Shown here: positions 39,777 through 54,800 of the stretch, piece after piece
Numbering within the stretch: position 1 is the first letter of the stretch
How the letters are laid out: each line of letters begins with the position of its first letter
NCBI GenBank assembly: GCA_037389465.1
Contig: JAZARR010000033.1
Span: forward strand, 2,394,501 to 2,458,500
Length of the DNA: 64,000 bases
Direction: 5' to 3'
From: Baylisascaris procyonis
Lineage: Eukaryota > Nematoda > Chromadorea > Rhabditida > Ascarididae
Translations under genes and position numbers: made by a program
Notes under the pieces: generated by a model
The model's database searches: none
Seen by the model: the letters and a program-made list of their open reading frames with translations, nothing else
Told to the model about the DNA's origin: nothing

Positions 39777-42700
39777 GAGATTGTGGCCGAGGTTCGTGAA
39801 GCTGTTAGGCCTCGTTGGCTGAGATCGCTTCTCGGCGGTATCGCTAGCAGGAGACCGGGTTCGCGCTCGTCGTTCACTACCTCGGTCGTTGTTGCGCTGG
39901 GCACTGAAACACACAATGATAAGATAGGTGCTCCTCCAAATCAAATTCCTAACATTCACTGATTCCAAACAAGACAGCTCAAAGAAATAAGAAAAAGTGC
40001 ACTGAATCTATTTGCAAACTTTTTTTGCATATGCAAAGAATTTGTAGTATGTGCAGTCTAAAGTTAGATGCAAGAAACGGCTCATTGCGCTACAATCGCA
40101 TGCAGTGAGCGTGAAGTAGAAATGAAGAGAAAAGACTGCAGAATTTGCAAGAACGCATCATGTGCGATATCTCAAATATGGCAAGATCAACTCCACACTT
40201 TTCACATCTGCCACTTTCCACATTAACCCAGTTAAAAGAGAGATTGCGTAGAAACCGAAAATTTCAATCAGGGATATGATCAACAAGAGAAATTTAGCCA
40301 GGCCGTATAATTCAACGATTTGAGAGAGTGTTGCAGATGCATGGTCCAACTGCCGCTATGCGAAAATAAAATCTTTTCCTATCCAGTCAGCGGTCTCGTA
40401 GTTATGGTCCCAGCTTTTCGATATATGGCGCATGAGAAGCAAACTGCTATTCTTCAGTATATAAACGTTTATAGTTGCTATTTATAGGTGCAAAACAAAG
40501 AACAACCGATGACGAAGAGCAGCCAAAAACAAAAAAAACAAAACAAACAACAACAGAAGATATTGCAAATCAGCTGTTTTATGGACATCACACCTCAAAC
40601 ACTTCAACAAGACAATTTCCTGATGCAGCACTAATCCTCTAGCATTCGATTAAAGTACAGTATTTGAACAGCTCAGCAGGTGAAAAAAGTTGGACATTTG
40701 CAATCGCTACAACAGAAAGGGCTAATAATATCTCCTTTTTCGATGAAATAAATAACGAAACACCCTTGGAACACTCAGCATTCCGATTCGTAAGGTAGAT
40801 GGAACATTCAAGACTATTCTTCGAAAACAGCACAAATAAACAGCAGCAATCACCGGGAAATAACACGAGTAACGAAAGATTTATCAGTCTTCTTTCCCAG
40901 GAAACTTATTAGGATTTAGGCGCAGGATCGCCATTACTGTGGCAGATAAATGCGATAGAGGAAATGAAAAACGTGTTGCTGTAATTTGCGCTCAAGGACA
41001 AACACCAACTTCGCACAAAAACTTGCACTAAGACAGTCTGCTAATTGTCTAAGAGCGTGTCGAAAAAACATGCAGGATGTTGAGAGGGATCACTCATCAT
41101 ACAGTGAGCACAGCTCAAATATGTTGCGCTGCAACACAATCGCCAACCGGTCGAGCACGATCGCTCAATTGACATGAGTTGGCCATTGGAACATCGTCTC
41201 GAATTTATTACCTCTTGCTAATTCAGAAACACTGCTGTGGAAAAAAGTGACGATGACAGCGAAAATTGGTGTGAAACGCGAAGCCAAAGAGACAAAAAAT
41301 TGAAAGAGGAAATGCGGGTGAGTGCGAGAGCGGCGGTAACCTCGACCTATCGACGACACTTGTCGTTTCCAGCTGCGAGCTATTCTGCTCCAGAGAACAG
41401 CTATGCATGTAGCCCTCTAACCACGACTTTCGACGTCTCTCTCTTCCAGATGGATTATGCTCGTCCGAAACATCACTGCCATTACCTGAATCGGTTCGAA
41501 CGCAATCCACTTTGAAACTCGAACTTTACCGTTTGTGTCATATTCTGCTCTCAGTGAGTCTGACTTTTCACCCAAAAACCGTGTCCTACATGGTCTCTGG
41601 AGACCGTGGAGGCCGGAAGTAAAACCAATTCCGTTATATAGGACAATTCACTGTTATAAGCGCCAAGTCTTCGCTGCTCCTTTTTTGCATCATCTTTTCA
41701 GACCTCTACTTTCTTTGATGTAATAATTTCAAAGAAATTCCTTCAAAACAGGGAGTTGACAGCTTTTTCGTTCGTAGGCCCGACGCTATGTATGAAGCCG
41801 GCTTGCAGGCCAGACGCCATCAGCGTGCATGGCCACAAAAATTCCGCCTCAAAATCATCGCTGTCTCAAAGTTTTTACGTGTTTCTATGACAATCTTCCA
41901 CGGCTCCCAAATAACCGTTTATACTACTTTCTTGTCTGGCACCCTCTCACGGTTACCTTCCCCCGCTAAGTTTGAGAAGAAAGTTTTTATTTTGCTGTTG
42001 ACACCTAAGGAACGTCGTAATGGCAGCAAACGATATGAGCTTACATAAGCAAGTAACACAGAAATTCAGTTAAAATCATTACTTTCACTTATAATTGCTA
42101 CACATTTCAGCAACATCTGCTTTCATCTGCACAACAGTGGAACAGAAAAGATGTGCAATTCCATCGAATGAAGGCAGGAAACAAAAGATGCAAATGAAAT
42201 AGATAATGAACACTAATGAGCTCATCACTATAGACGTCTTCAGTTGTGTAGCAGAATCGCAAGGCATAGTCTGATTTCGATCTAAGTTCGCGAATGGCAA
42301 GAAAGAATGAAAAATGCACCACGAAATGAGAGAAAGAAAAAAGAAAATTAAAGGAAGAGGAAAAGAGATTACAGACCTAAGCAGTTGGAAGTTAAGTGTG
42401 AGCTAAATGAGGAATTCGAAGGAACAATGTTAAGAGAAGATAAGGAGCCCAACAACAGTCAAAATAACACAGGCGGGACAAAGTAAAACACTTAAGAAGG
42501 CGTCCGCAAAACTTTCTATAAATCTTGGAAATGTTACGCCGAAAAGCGGCGAACTAATCGGAAATTATACAAGCAACTATAAAAGCGATTCTCGCTTCTC
42601 TCGGTGACAGCAGCTCTGCTTTATGGCGAGGTTTTATTTTGGGTTTTCCTATTTCGCCTTACATTTCCAACGGCAAAAATTCAACTAATGCCACAGATCA

Positions 42701-45700
42701 AGGGATCGGCCTTAGAATAAAAATCTCTTGGAAAAGTAAAAAAAGCAGAGCAGCGTATATCTGAACGAATCACCCTACTCTTAGAATTCTTCATTTTTGA
42801 GAAGAGCCTTTTGAGTTGAATCTTTGTGGGATCATATTTGTTGTAATCCATCACGTATTTCATGTAAAAAAATCAGCACTGACTGACACATCTTCTGCGG
42901 AAAATTTGGAGTCCATTATGCTACTACACTGCAACTCAATGAGTTCCACTTGAGTACGCGCAGCAGCTACCATAATGACGCTAGGTAGAGCTTCTCCGAG
43001 AGCAAGAAATAGGACATTCTTGTAAAAAAAAAAAAAAAAAAAAAAAAATTAGTATGGCTGCGAAACACCGTTACAAAACAGCCTAATAGTTTCCTATGGT
43101 CTGAGTGTTCTTTTTTTACCAGTGCCACTTATCTGGTGCTATGAAGGCATGCACTTAAAGGTGTATGAGATCATAGAGTACACTGGCTGAAAAACGGTCT
43201 GTCAACTTTTGTTACATAACTGGTAGAACACGACGACAAAAGAATGAAACGAATGGAAAGGAAGACCCTCAGACGCAGTAAGAATTAACTTACATCGGCG
43301 CAAAGCTGCAAGATGTAAGTCCATATAATGAGCAAGTATGCTAAGAAAAGACACCAGGAAATCATAACGACAGTCCAACGACTAGAACACTTCTGGAGCA
43401 CTCCTGATAGAAAAGAAAGTCAATCAGAGGAAGGAAGCGAACTCAAGCGCACACAGCACTATCAATGTCAACGATGACTGAATACGCCCGAATGTGATCA
43501 ACGGAACACAGCAGTGCTGCGACAGACAACATATTACCCAAAAATAGTAAAGTTCGAAAGCAAAAGGAATATTCAGTCAAGCTCGCACGGTTAAGCTAAT
43601 GCGCAGTGTTGAATGACCCGTCGACATTGCCCGCAGATTAAAGGGCTCGCAGTTAGTGGGTCGGATCGAACCTGCAAGCAGTAAGCTGCCGATCGCTGCC
43701 ACAGTTCCGAAAATTCAACAAACTGGGTGGCCTCTCAAGTAGCTTCTGCTAGCAAACTTTTTTGCAGGCCTTAACTCGCAGATATAAATCTACACAATTC
43801 CCAGGTAAATATTTTATCCAGTATATGTTGCTACTCCGTTCCAGCTCATAATAAAATATGCGTCCATCTAAAAGGTGAGAAAGCGCCCTAGTCAGCTGAT
43901 CAATCTGGGCTTTGAATCCAGTCAACAAAGCGGAAGCAAATGTTTAATAGAGGAAGTATTCCCCAGTACACATACCCACAATTTTTTCATGAACTTCTCA
44001 TGAACTACCAATTGAGTTGCTTTGTGGATTGCAGCACTCACGGATATAACAATGAAAAAGGCACATTTTGAGGTAGACGGTTAAAGGATTGAGTTGCTTC
44101 TCAAGAGCATATATCAGCGATGACTTCTCAAAATTTCTCTTCTTAGTCTCTCTTGAAGTCTTTTAGCTAATAAAATAAGCTTGACAATGACAACATCGCA
44201 AACAAGCGAGTTTGAACGACGAATCTCCATAGATTCTATTAAAAAAAAAACAGTCGACTACGTTCGACCTATCCAGCTGATTCAGCTCCATATTCTCCAG
44301 CTGCGATTCAAACAGAAGTCGATCCCTTCCACAACAGAACGGGGACAACATTTTGGACCTGACAGCAATCAGAATAATTGCTAGGCCTTAGCAAGAACTG
44401 CCCAATAATTGCTGTTAATCTTTGTAACAGCGGCGCAATGAGAGAAAATCGTAGAGCGGTTACATGCAGCGTCAAGAAAACCAAAGAGAGCGAGCGCGAA
44501 AGGCGCCTCCATGTTTAGTATTTTAAGAACCTTATAGAGTCATAAATAATAACCACCCAAACAGCTTTTGCATGATTTCCATTGCAACTGCTCTACGACT
44601 TAACTAGTGAGTTTTTCCACAAGTCACATGAAGCAATAATCGGTGGGACATATATTGTGTACCTTCCATAATGAAATATCATTATAATGAACATCTCTAT
44701 TTGTACGACTGCTCATCAACAGCCGTGTATACTACTTATAAAAGCTCTTTCTCATAGCGTCACTGCCATTATCAAAAAGGTACCTTTCTTAAAATAGCTG
44801 CCAACCATGTATGACATTGCACTCTTTTCAGACCGCAGTAGACAAACTGCACTTGCTACAGGTTCAAACTTCGTGACACTAAATATGTGGCGCGGTAGAT
44901 TTTTTCACAAAAAAAAGTTCTTAGAGACACTTGAACTCTTTTCTATTAGGGAAGAATTAATAGACATCGTGGTATAGCCAACATTCTGGATTGAGACACA
45001 AAAGCATACAGCCTGGATATCGATTTCGTGAGTTTCATTCGATTCGATATAATGGATTCAAGGTTTAAAACGCGAACTGAAGAAAAAATCAACAAGAACG
45101 TTTTCAGCAAATGCATCATTGTCTTAGCTGTTTACTTCACAAAAACCAATATGGAAGAACTAACCTTCCAGTGCAAATTATTCAAATACCACATAAAGCA
45201 CTAGTGATCAACTTCACTAACATCGCTGTGCCCTATAAACGATTATAAACAAATTGCACCAAACGTCAAGACGAAATCAGTGCGCAAAAAGTGTGGAAAA
45301 AACTTTACCAATTCGTGATGAGAGATCCGACTCCAGTGATCCACGGCTGTCTTTTGATTCTCTTCGGCCACGATCCTCAAGTCGGCCATCTGCTGACAGA
45401 AATGACATCTTCCTATTAAAAAACAATTTCTCAGCATTAAGGTGGTTAATTTTTAAAATTGAGTCCCCTATGTTCGCTCAATTCTGTTGTGACCGTAATC
45501 GGAGCATGTGTCATTACAATTTGTAAGCTCATCTACAGGTAGAGCAGTGAAAGAGAAAATAGTCAACTGCAAACAAGCGAAACATTAGCATGAATATCTG
45601 CATAATAAACCTGCTCCGTTTAGTAAAGAATGTAAAATAAGGATATCAGTACCTGGAGTCATATCCAGAAAAGGAAGGACGCGCAGCAGTGATCATCACT

Positions 45701-48700
45701 CGTGGAAGGTGGCTGCTGCTCATACTCACCCTTCGACTGCCCATGCGCCTGTAAACATAATATCTACTAAACAGGTCCTTTTTTTCTCACTCTTCAATTT
45801 GTTTTTTCCGTCTTTCATTAGAATTCTTATTGGTGGAAAAAAACTTTTAAAATATCATTTGAAATACACTACGGTGCTCTTGTTCTTCGCAGTTGTTTGG
45901 GAAGTTCTCAGCTTGGAAAAAAGGCGAAGATTCACAGATATCAAAAACGTTTTCTTAATATCGTAATAAATAAAAAAACAACTACAGCTCATGCCTTTTC
46001 TAAGCATGCTCAACACCACAAAAATGCACATATTTGAGACTGGCAAAGGAAAGACGGCGGGATCGGAATGCTTTCTCCTGTTGCATATAAGTTCGAAGAG
46101 AATTTCAAAGTTTGATTGAACCTTTTATTACTTTTTACATTTTGCTTCAATAAAGGGTGCACGAAACAGCCGCATCTTATTTGAAATAATGAGTTTTCGG
46201 TTTCTTTCGTTTTTAGGATCACTACAACCAATGACCTCCATTCATTTGCGTATGTGAGTTCCATCACCCAGGTTACCCGTCGAGAAACCTATAGGACTTA
46301 TCAGGTAAACATCGCTTCCGTCGAGAAGACATGAAAGATACCCAAGATTGCAATTAAGTCCTTGCTGGTGTTCATCGGTTTCAAACCGCAGCTGTTCAAC
46401 CATATCAATAAGGATGCGCACTGTGCTGATCACATCATCGAAATGTGTCACGCTTAGTTCGTTGAGCGCCAATCCGAGCGTTAACGGATTCAGTAGATGC
46501 ATACAGATTAGCGATCGATCACGCAAGCGCGAAGCATCGCACGTTATGATCCGCTGTACCAAACCTGTTGTATGGCCACGTTCGCTTATTACTCGCTTAT
46601 TACCTTATACGTAGCAACTTATACAGCACATTCAACCGCTAAAACATCGTTTCATGAGAATTGCTTGATTACAAACAACTTTATGCATAACGCAGTCGTT
46701 TATGATGATTCTGAATCGTCAAGTGATTTGAAGTGCACCATTATATCAGCACTTGAAGCATGTCGCAGAAGCTTGTATAACATCTGCTTCTGCATCCCTC
46801 TTGCTTGAGCAAACAATCTCACAAGTTAACAACAAAAGGTAAAACACGGAAAATAATGCTTTCATATCAGCTATCTGCGTGAGTTTTCTCCAGAAGGGTC
46901 ATTCTTCCATGACCGTACCAGCGTAAAATGAGAATTCGATAAGTGCAAAATGTGTTATTTTTTTTGCATCTAAATGCTTGCAACTTCTTTCGGAGTTGTG
47001 GACGAATATGGACACAGCTTAAGATGTCATGTTGCGGAAGCATTATAAGCATTAAATTTTGCAATTCCGGCTTCAACAGTTTTCGAGTTAAAACTACCAG
47101 ACATATATATGCAAAAACATAAACATATACACAGACATGATGACGTCATAATGAGCTTTTGGACACAAATCTGAAAATGCGCATAAAAGTATCACTCTAT
47201 ATGACTCTCTACTTAGTTAATGAAACAAGAGTTTTTAGTCTATAAAAGCTGCCATTTATAGACTGTGGTAAAGCAAGAAGATAGTCGGAAATATTGTTAC
47301 CTATTATGATCAATAATGTTGAAAAAAGATAGGCAAATTTCGCTCATAATTTGGTTTCTAACAAAAAACTTTAAGCTATTGGAAATGATGATATGAAGCT
47401 TCTTAAAGGTTAAGAACCTTTGTAAAGAAAGCATCGCAACTTGCTCAAACAATCATGCTTTATGTTGGGAAGAAACATTGCAATCAATATTCGACAGCCT
47501 GTTGAACCGTAAGAAATATTTTATTTTTTTTAAACTTCAATATTTAGCACAAGCTTCCATCTACCATAAATTTCTCGGATGTCAAAAACTGGCAGTGATG
47601 AAGGCAGTTCTTTGTGCAAAAAACATTCAACTCTCCTAAAGCTGTCGCAATTTCAGTTTTTACACATTTGAAGGTGTTTCATGAAAGAAAATAGCGAACC
47701 TGTTACACCGGCAAGTGTCTTCCTGAATAATTTTGAATATGATAGGCTTCAATTTTTTTAATCGGAAACCGACCAGCATTTTTTAAACATCAAATATACG
47801 ACCCGGTTAACATTTTTTCGGAAGAGAAGTTACATCTTCAAAAACTTTTTAAGGAAATGAAAATAAACAGTAAAGAGTCAGCAAGTTTTCCTCGTTACTG
47901 TGGTCTACAATATACCTTTAATCCAGTTAAGCTGTCAGACGACAATGACACAAGACCGTAGTGTTAAGTGAAGTCGCTCGATTTTTAGCGTCTTATAGTG
48001 CAACGATGACACAAAAACATTGCTTCCTCCACGCTTCTGACATCTATAAGCGCGATATTCCAAATATGTAAGCAGCAATCCACAGCAGACGAAAAAAAGG
48101 AAAGAAAAAGTGATAGGGCATACGTGATTTGGCGTGAATCACCGTATGGTGATGCATGTTACAGATCGAGACACATGGGATTAACACCTTCAGCGTATTC
48201 CAGTCGCAACGGTCCGACAATGCACCGATACATGCGAGCACGTCCAATTGACGCTGCAAGAAAGCACTAGTGACGCATATCTGCTTCATATCAGATGCCA
48301 TACAGCATAAGATTTAGAGTTAATCGAAATTCACACAAAATGTACTTTTGCATAGTGGCAATGCCAAACAGGTCCTTGAGCCAAAAACGGAAGAAAATTG
48401 TGTGATCATCGGAAATATTTCCGACACTTCGAATTGGCAACTCTTTACCTTGGCCATTCAACTTCAGTAGCCATTTCCAATGCACTTAAAGCAAAAACGA
48501 AACTGTACAACCTTTAATATCCCAATGAAAAACACCAGAAATGTGTGGATAGTATTGAAACGGGCGTCTATAACTGTAAGAAAATGTGAACACTAAAGCG
48601 AGGAGTTAATGAGAAGCCCAATACCAACGCACCGACACATTTCCCTGAACGTATTTGGTCAACGAATCGAAGGCGGGAAGAAGGCGACGGGCGATAAACC

Positions 48701-51700
48701 AGTTCGGTACGAATTCCACCACAGCTGGGATGCCTCGAACCGCTTGTCCCTGGAATGAACATCCGCATGAGCAAACCACTGATGGTTCACCACAAGAGCA
48801 AATTATCTGCCGGTAACCAAATAGCCCTGTCGCAAAATGCGGCAAAATAAAGTGCGGCAGCAGCGAGGGGTACGCAGGGGGAGCTTCGCACTAAGGAAGA
48901 GAGAAGAGAGACCGCGACAAATGCATGAGATGACGAGTTAAATACATCTGTCTGGAATGACAACAAGGGGAGGAAACATAGAATCTTCTCACAACAATGT
49001 AGCGATTCTATGTTTCCTTTCCCATCAAATCTCCAGCGAAATCTTCTCAGTTATTTCGCTGGAATTTTATTATGACTTTCGCAGTTTACGCGACAAGCCC
49101 ATCAAGTCGATGGTGTAAATGAGCACTCCTTTTTCAATGAACACAACAATCTTGTTGCGAGGATCTCCGAACGAATCGGCGATAAATTTCGAGTTGTTGG
49201 TCCCAGATTTAACTGTGGAAAAAACAGAGACGAGGGCACCAAAACCTAACAGGTCGGCCAAGAACGTTGTAGCAATCATGATACTTTTGCCCTTTACGGT
49301 CTTCTAATTTTATCTTGAAGATCTTTTGCCGGTCTTTTGCTTAATTTCGAGGTCGCATTACTTTCCGTTTAGAGGTGGCTCTCCCTCGCATCATTCCCTT
49401 GCCGTGCTAAAAACTTCATAAAATGCAAAACCCCACCAGTTTTAGCGTAACCACCTTATATCGGGGTGTATTAGCCGGCAAGGACCAAGTGAGCGCCCCT
49501 CCCTCCGCTCCCCCTCCCCAACCCCCTCCAAAGCGGATATGTAAACGACCAGGTCTGAGCGACTGCAATAAGTGCTCTAAGGAAGGGCTCATGCATTTGC
49601 CTGTTTGGACACTAAGGCAGCCGAGTGGGGCAATGGGGTGAATCGCAAGAGCGGATATTGTGCAAGGTACCTGGCAAGGCTTTGTTCTTGCTAACTAGTA
49701 AGTGAAAACGGCGTACAAATGGAAGCCGAAAAGGCAGCATCCCATTTCGAAACATTAGTCCTAGTGGGTTTGCGTGAATACGTTGGTCAGTGCTTCCCAC
49801 TGACCACAGGGAGAACCACAGCCACAAAGTGCGTCATAATAGGTGGCCTACTACAATCTGAGACGAGCACGGCAATACTGCTGCACCCTCTAAACTCCAG
49901 CTCTACCCATCCACAGATAATTAACACGTAACATGCAGCTCTTCTCTTTTAAGATATTTCAGGTGATCGACTACAGATTTGGAGCAAATTATGGTGGCTA
50001 CCTGTCCAGTTGTCTACCATCTTGAAGACAGTAACATTAATAGTGAGCTTAGTGATAGTTTCCGAAAAATGTCTTGAAATCTCACTACGAATAGTTTTTG
50101 CTACGAATGCATGTCATGATATTGCTGAAAATGCATTTAGGCTTACTGAACAGAAAAGAGAATCTCATATAGCAAGAAAAAGCATCTTTCCAGAAATCCA
50201 GCCAAGTTCAATGTCTCGAACTCTTGCCCATGAAAGACCAATCGAATGCATAAATATTCGAACAGGAAAAGAAAGATATGCGGTGTATTTATTTTCTTCA
50301 GTGAGCAATCAATTCCAGAAATCTCTACTGAAACTTTACGCATGAGTGCTAGACGATCATGAAATATCGAACTGAAACCTGATTTTGAAACCGGTATTTT
50401 TTTTAAGGAACGAGCTTCATTTTTTAAAGCTGAAATCCCTCTTTTCCATCGTCGCTTTGATATCAGATATAAAACAGACACTAGAAAGGGTAACTGATAG
50501 AAAACGGTGAAAAGCAGCACTCACACAAACAAAAAACCACACCAAGTTGTAAAACACACGTCCAATAAAGTGTAGACGAACACAACAAATTACGAAAATA
50601 TTCGCTCTCATGCACACAATAGTTAGCATTGTTGCTGATGGCATATAGCGTTCGATTTTGGCTGAAGCCTTTTAATGCAAACTCGTTGGAGCAAATGACC
50701 AACATTATTCCCCTTAGGTCAGGCTTGACTAAACGACTAGGAAAAATACACTGAGTAATCTATGCCGAAATAGCAATCAAAAAAGAGGGAGAGAGAATCA
50801 GTGGTGGTGGCCAACAGCACTGAATAGAAACACAAAAAGCTTTATTAAATCTGTTGAGACCTCACAGTTACGAACCACAATTTTTGTGTGAAGATAATAT
50901 GGCACGATTCACAAGACGGGAGAATTATGAGATGTGCGAAGAAAATTCCAGCATAAAAATATTTCAGCAAAGAATGTTGACTTATTTCATGGTGGGTTGA
51001 ATATGCACATCCAAGCTGATAAGCCTTCGGTTAAAGTGAGAAGCAAGGACTTTTCAGCAATCAACACATCACCAACAACATATAAAAAAATACATTAAAC
51101 CACTGCCCCTGTAGTCATCTCTTTGACGCTTCTTTTCGTTAAGAGTAACAAATAATGCCCACATTTTATGTACCTAGAAAAGTTCTGCATTTATGGTATG
51201 CTTAAGAAGTATACCCATATTTTCATCGGCCCACATCATTGACATATAATACTCAACATTTTCTACTATACTACCGCATATCCATAGTTTTCAATGCTTT
51301 CGGCTGCGACGAGCTAACAGCTCACTTGGAAAGTAACCTGATCGGGAACAACTCCCGTTTTTGTTCGACTTTCTACCTCTCCACTCACTAGAGACTCTTC
51401 ATGTGAACCCCAACGAACGTTCTTCTTCCATACGACTTCACTGCGAGAGTGGCTGGGCTGTTTTCTCGCACGCTTCGTCCGATCGCTCCATTTAATATTT
51501 CCAATTACCTGGCCGCGGTTTTCCTTGCACGATGAAAGCTACGCTCCCAATTTGTGCGTGGTCTGGCCATGTTTTTTTCACATGTGACTGAGCCGCGGTA
51601 GGGGTGGCTTTCAGCTATTGTCAGGAAGCATTATTTTGAAGCAAGATCTCTTTCTCCTGGAATTAACTGAAGAAAACATGAAGTGCAGTTAAAGTTGGAG

Positions 51701-51768
51701 CACAGTAAAGTATAAATATACCTCAGAGAAACAAAAATACAGTACAGGATGGATATACGTACACAAAA

Positions 51769-51800
<32 letters not shown>

Positions 51801-54800
51801 CAAAGCGTAGGTGTTGTTTAGTTGTGCGTTAGAAGTACAGTAAACCGTAAACGTGGTATAAAACATCAAAGCTAAGAAGCAAAAACTTATGACAACACAG
51901 CTGGTGATCTCTAAATAATAAAAAACGTCAAAGGCTTTAAAAAATGAAAACAAGGAAACTCATAGCAAAGCGACCATTCACGTCAAAAACCACAACAACC
52001 CAACAACACGACAATGTGGGTCACAAAGCAAACCCAATGAAAAACAAACCTGAGTGTGAACGTCGTCGGATTTAATACACATCACTAAGAGATCCTGCAG
52101 CTGATCATCTACCTTATCGTCAGACAGCCTTCGCAATAAAATTGCCATATTTTCCAGAATTAGTGGCGTCAACTGCAAAAGCATAACTTAGCTAACATAC
52201 CAAACCAAATACACCAAATATCAACCGAAACAAAAAAAAAAGTTAGAAGAAAATATCGAAAAATTATTTTCGATGAAAAGGGTTAATTTAAAAACAAGCA
52301 TATTAATGTTTTGCTATGGGTGAATGAGCGACTTAAGCAATCGAGTATTATTTAAAACGATTACTTCCACAAACAACTAATCGGAGCACTTTAAGCCATA
52401 AAACTTTTAGCCGAACATTGCGAGTATTTTCAATGGCAACGCGCATAATGAGATGTTGGCATTCGTCAGCAAACGCATCAAACTTTTCTATTATTATATG
52501 CAACTTTTAAACGAGTTTATTCTCGAATACGAAGTACCAGAAGAAGAGAGAAAAACAGTAAGCGATTAGAAAGCTATTATTTGAACATTTCTAAGAAGAG
52601 AAAGATTTCAAGTTTAAGCGAATACTCCAAAAATTAATTTTTATTATCCAAAGTAAATCAGATAATTTTACATCGACTCCCATCAGTAAAATTTTATTCC
52701 ATTCGCATAAAAGTTGGAAAATTTTCCTTCATCCCTCCTTTTGGATCACCAGCACCAATGGTTTTCAATCGGAAATTCAGAACAGAAAAGTGTGCGTGAC
52801 ATACGCATTTCGAGTGGCTCATGTAACAAGCGTACCGCTTTCTGCTGTGCATGATCCACGATCCTCCTTATCCAGGGTCTCAATTTATGGATATTATGAC
52901 TCTCGCAACGATCCAGCATATAAAACAATGGCTTCGCTATTGCCGCATAAAGCTCATGTGAGTCCAATAAGTGTTCGTTGAATCGTTGCAATACTCGCGT
53001 AAACCATAGATTCTGCAATAAAGTGATTCTTCAATAGCGCAATTATGTAAAAAGAAATTCCCTTCCGCGAGTTGATGATGCGTGCAAACAATACTAAAGT
53101 TGCTGCTCAAAGGAAGGTAAAACAACAACATTCAGCGCTATCCTAGTCAAAACCCTCTCCGTAGAATACGTAACATATATAAGCTTCGCCTTCGTCTTGC
53201 GTTCTCTTGCTTTTCCAGATGAGATGATGAGGTGCTGCTCATCCCGACCCTGTTGGTTGTCTGGATAGAAAAATTACATGTGATAACAAATGGGAAATAA
53301 TGCAAAAAGTTTATCTAAGCTTCTCACTCCGATCTTCAGAGAGTTGAAGAAAAAAAGCCGGAAGTAGTGCAACCGGCTCGCATAAACTTTGAAATATCTT
53401 CGATTACAGAGACGTTATAGAGTAGAGATGCTCGATTATTTACGTAAGCAACGTTTCACACAAACACCTGCATTAACGAGCTCTTAAATGATCAAGCTAA
53501 GGATGACCTCAACAGGCAAGTGACGAGGAATTCCGATAAGCATTTTCTTTACAGAAACACTAGTAACCAAGGCGCTATGAACAGTTTAGTGCCTCATCTC
53601 GACGAGAATCGCACTCCATTGAATCTGCAAGGATTTTATGCGGAAGAGCCAGAAAAACTTTGTTTGTAAAAGAAGACCAATACTCTTTCTTTCGCAGTCC
53701 TTTTGTATTGTGGAGATGGAGGAACTATTGGAAGTTCAACACAAACGGTGTATCGCCAATATGAGGCACGTAGAAAGGTATAAAACTTCGGTTTTTCGAT
53801 ATGTGTCTGGTATTAGGTCTAATAGCAAGGCGAGCGATTGAGGTGCTCTTCCGCGAGCACAGCTTGCCGAGAGAAGATGAATTCTGATGCGAAAGCATAG
53901 TAAGAGGTAAAGAAGCGACCTGGTTCATCAGTTCTTTTTGGTTACGATATTATTTGCATATCTGCGTGCTTCTTCCCTCAAACTAATGCACTGTTGTTTA
54001 CTATTGTTTACAGCTTCTTCAAGATGTTCTTAATGAGGTCTCTGCCTATATGTACATTACGTAGTCCTTGCTCTTCAAGTTGTGTTATGTTGCTGAGGTT
54101 GGCATATGCGCTCAAAATATTCTCGAATTTCTGCACATCTTTGCTCTGTAACACCCCTGCATTCATTCTGACAATGCGCTGTTCATTGCCGCCCACATAA
54201 CAGTACATTTGTTGTCAGTCAGTGATTTCTTCAACAGGCACAGCTACCATTTGCAAGATGACTGCTCTCTAAGATAGGAACAACCAGTGTTCAGAAGGTT
54301 GAAACGAACTGCCTGTAGATGGGAGTGAACACACAATGGCCTACCTCAGCATAGGAATGTTCTACTATTTTCATACATAGCCGCATCTGAACACAGCAAA
54401 TTACATACCTCTGGTATCGCTGGCAGATTGTTATAGAGCGTTTGCGACAAGAAGAGACCTTTGTGTGCCGGATCAAACTCTTGCGCAATGTCATCCAACT
54501 GCCGCAGAGCAGACAACGCCGGATCGTCAAAGTGTTTTATCTAAACGGAGTTTTGCTTTTCACCAGGGTATGCTCTAAATTCAATCCTGCTCTTAGGAGC
54601 AAGTTTAACCTATGACCGCACGAAGATGCGTGAAATCCAACCCCAATCGGGAATCTCTGTCCCAGCCCTTTCTCCAGTGCCAGTCCAGTTTAGAACCATA
54701 TCAAATCGCGGCTCTTTTCATTAAGAAGTCTGAACAAAACAAGATCGCAATCTGATTGCAAAAATGTGACTGTAGTGAATCCTGGTACATTATAAATCTT

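Noticed and set aside
43640..43720. tRNA B-box-like ggttcgatcc on the minus strand
   Set aside because: Flanking bases do not form a T-arm or acceptor stem, and there is no matching A-box.
50010..50520. Opposing open frames of 111 and 125 codons in a SCYL2 intron
   Set aside because: No family resemblance, and AT-rich intron composition explains them.
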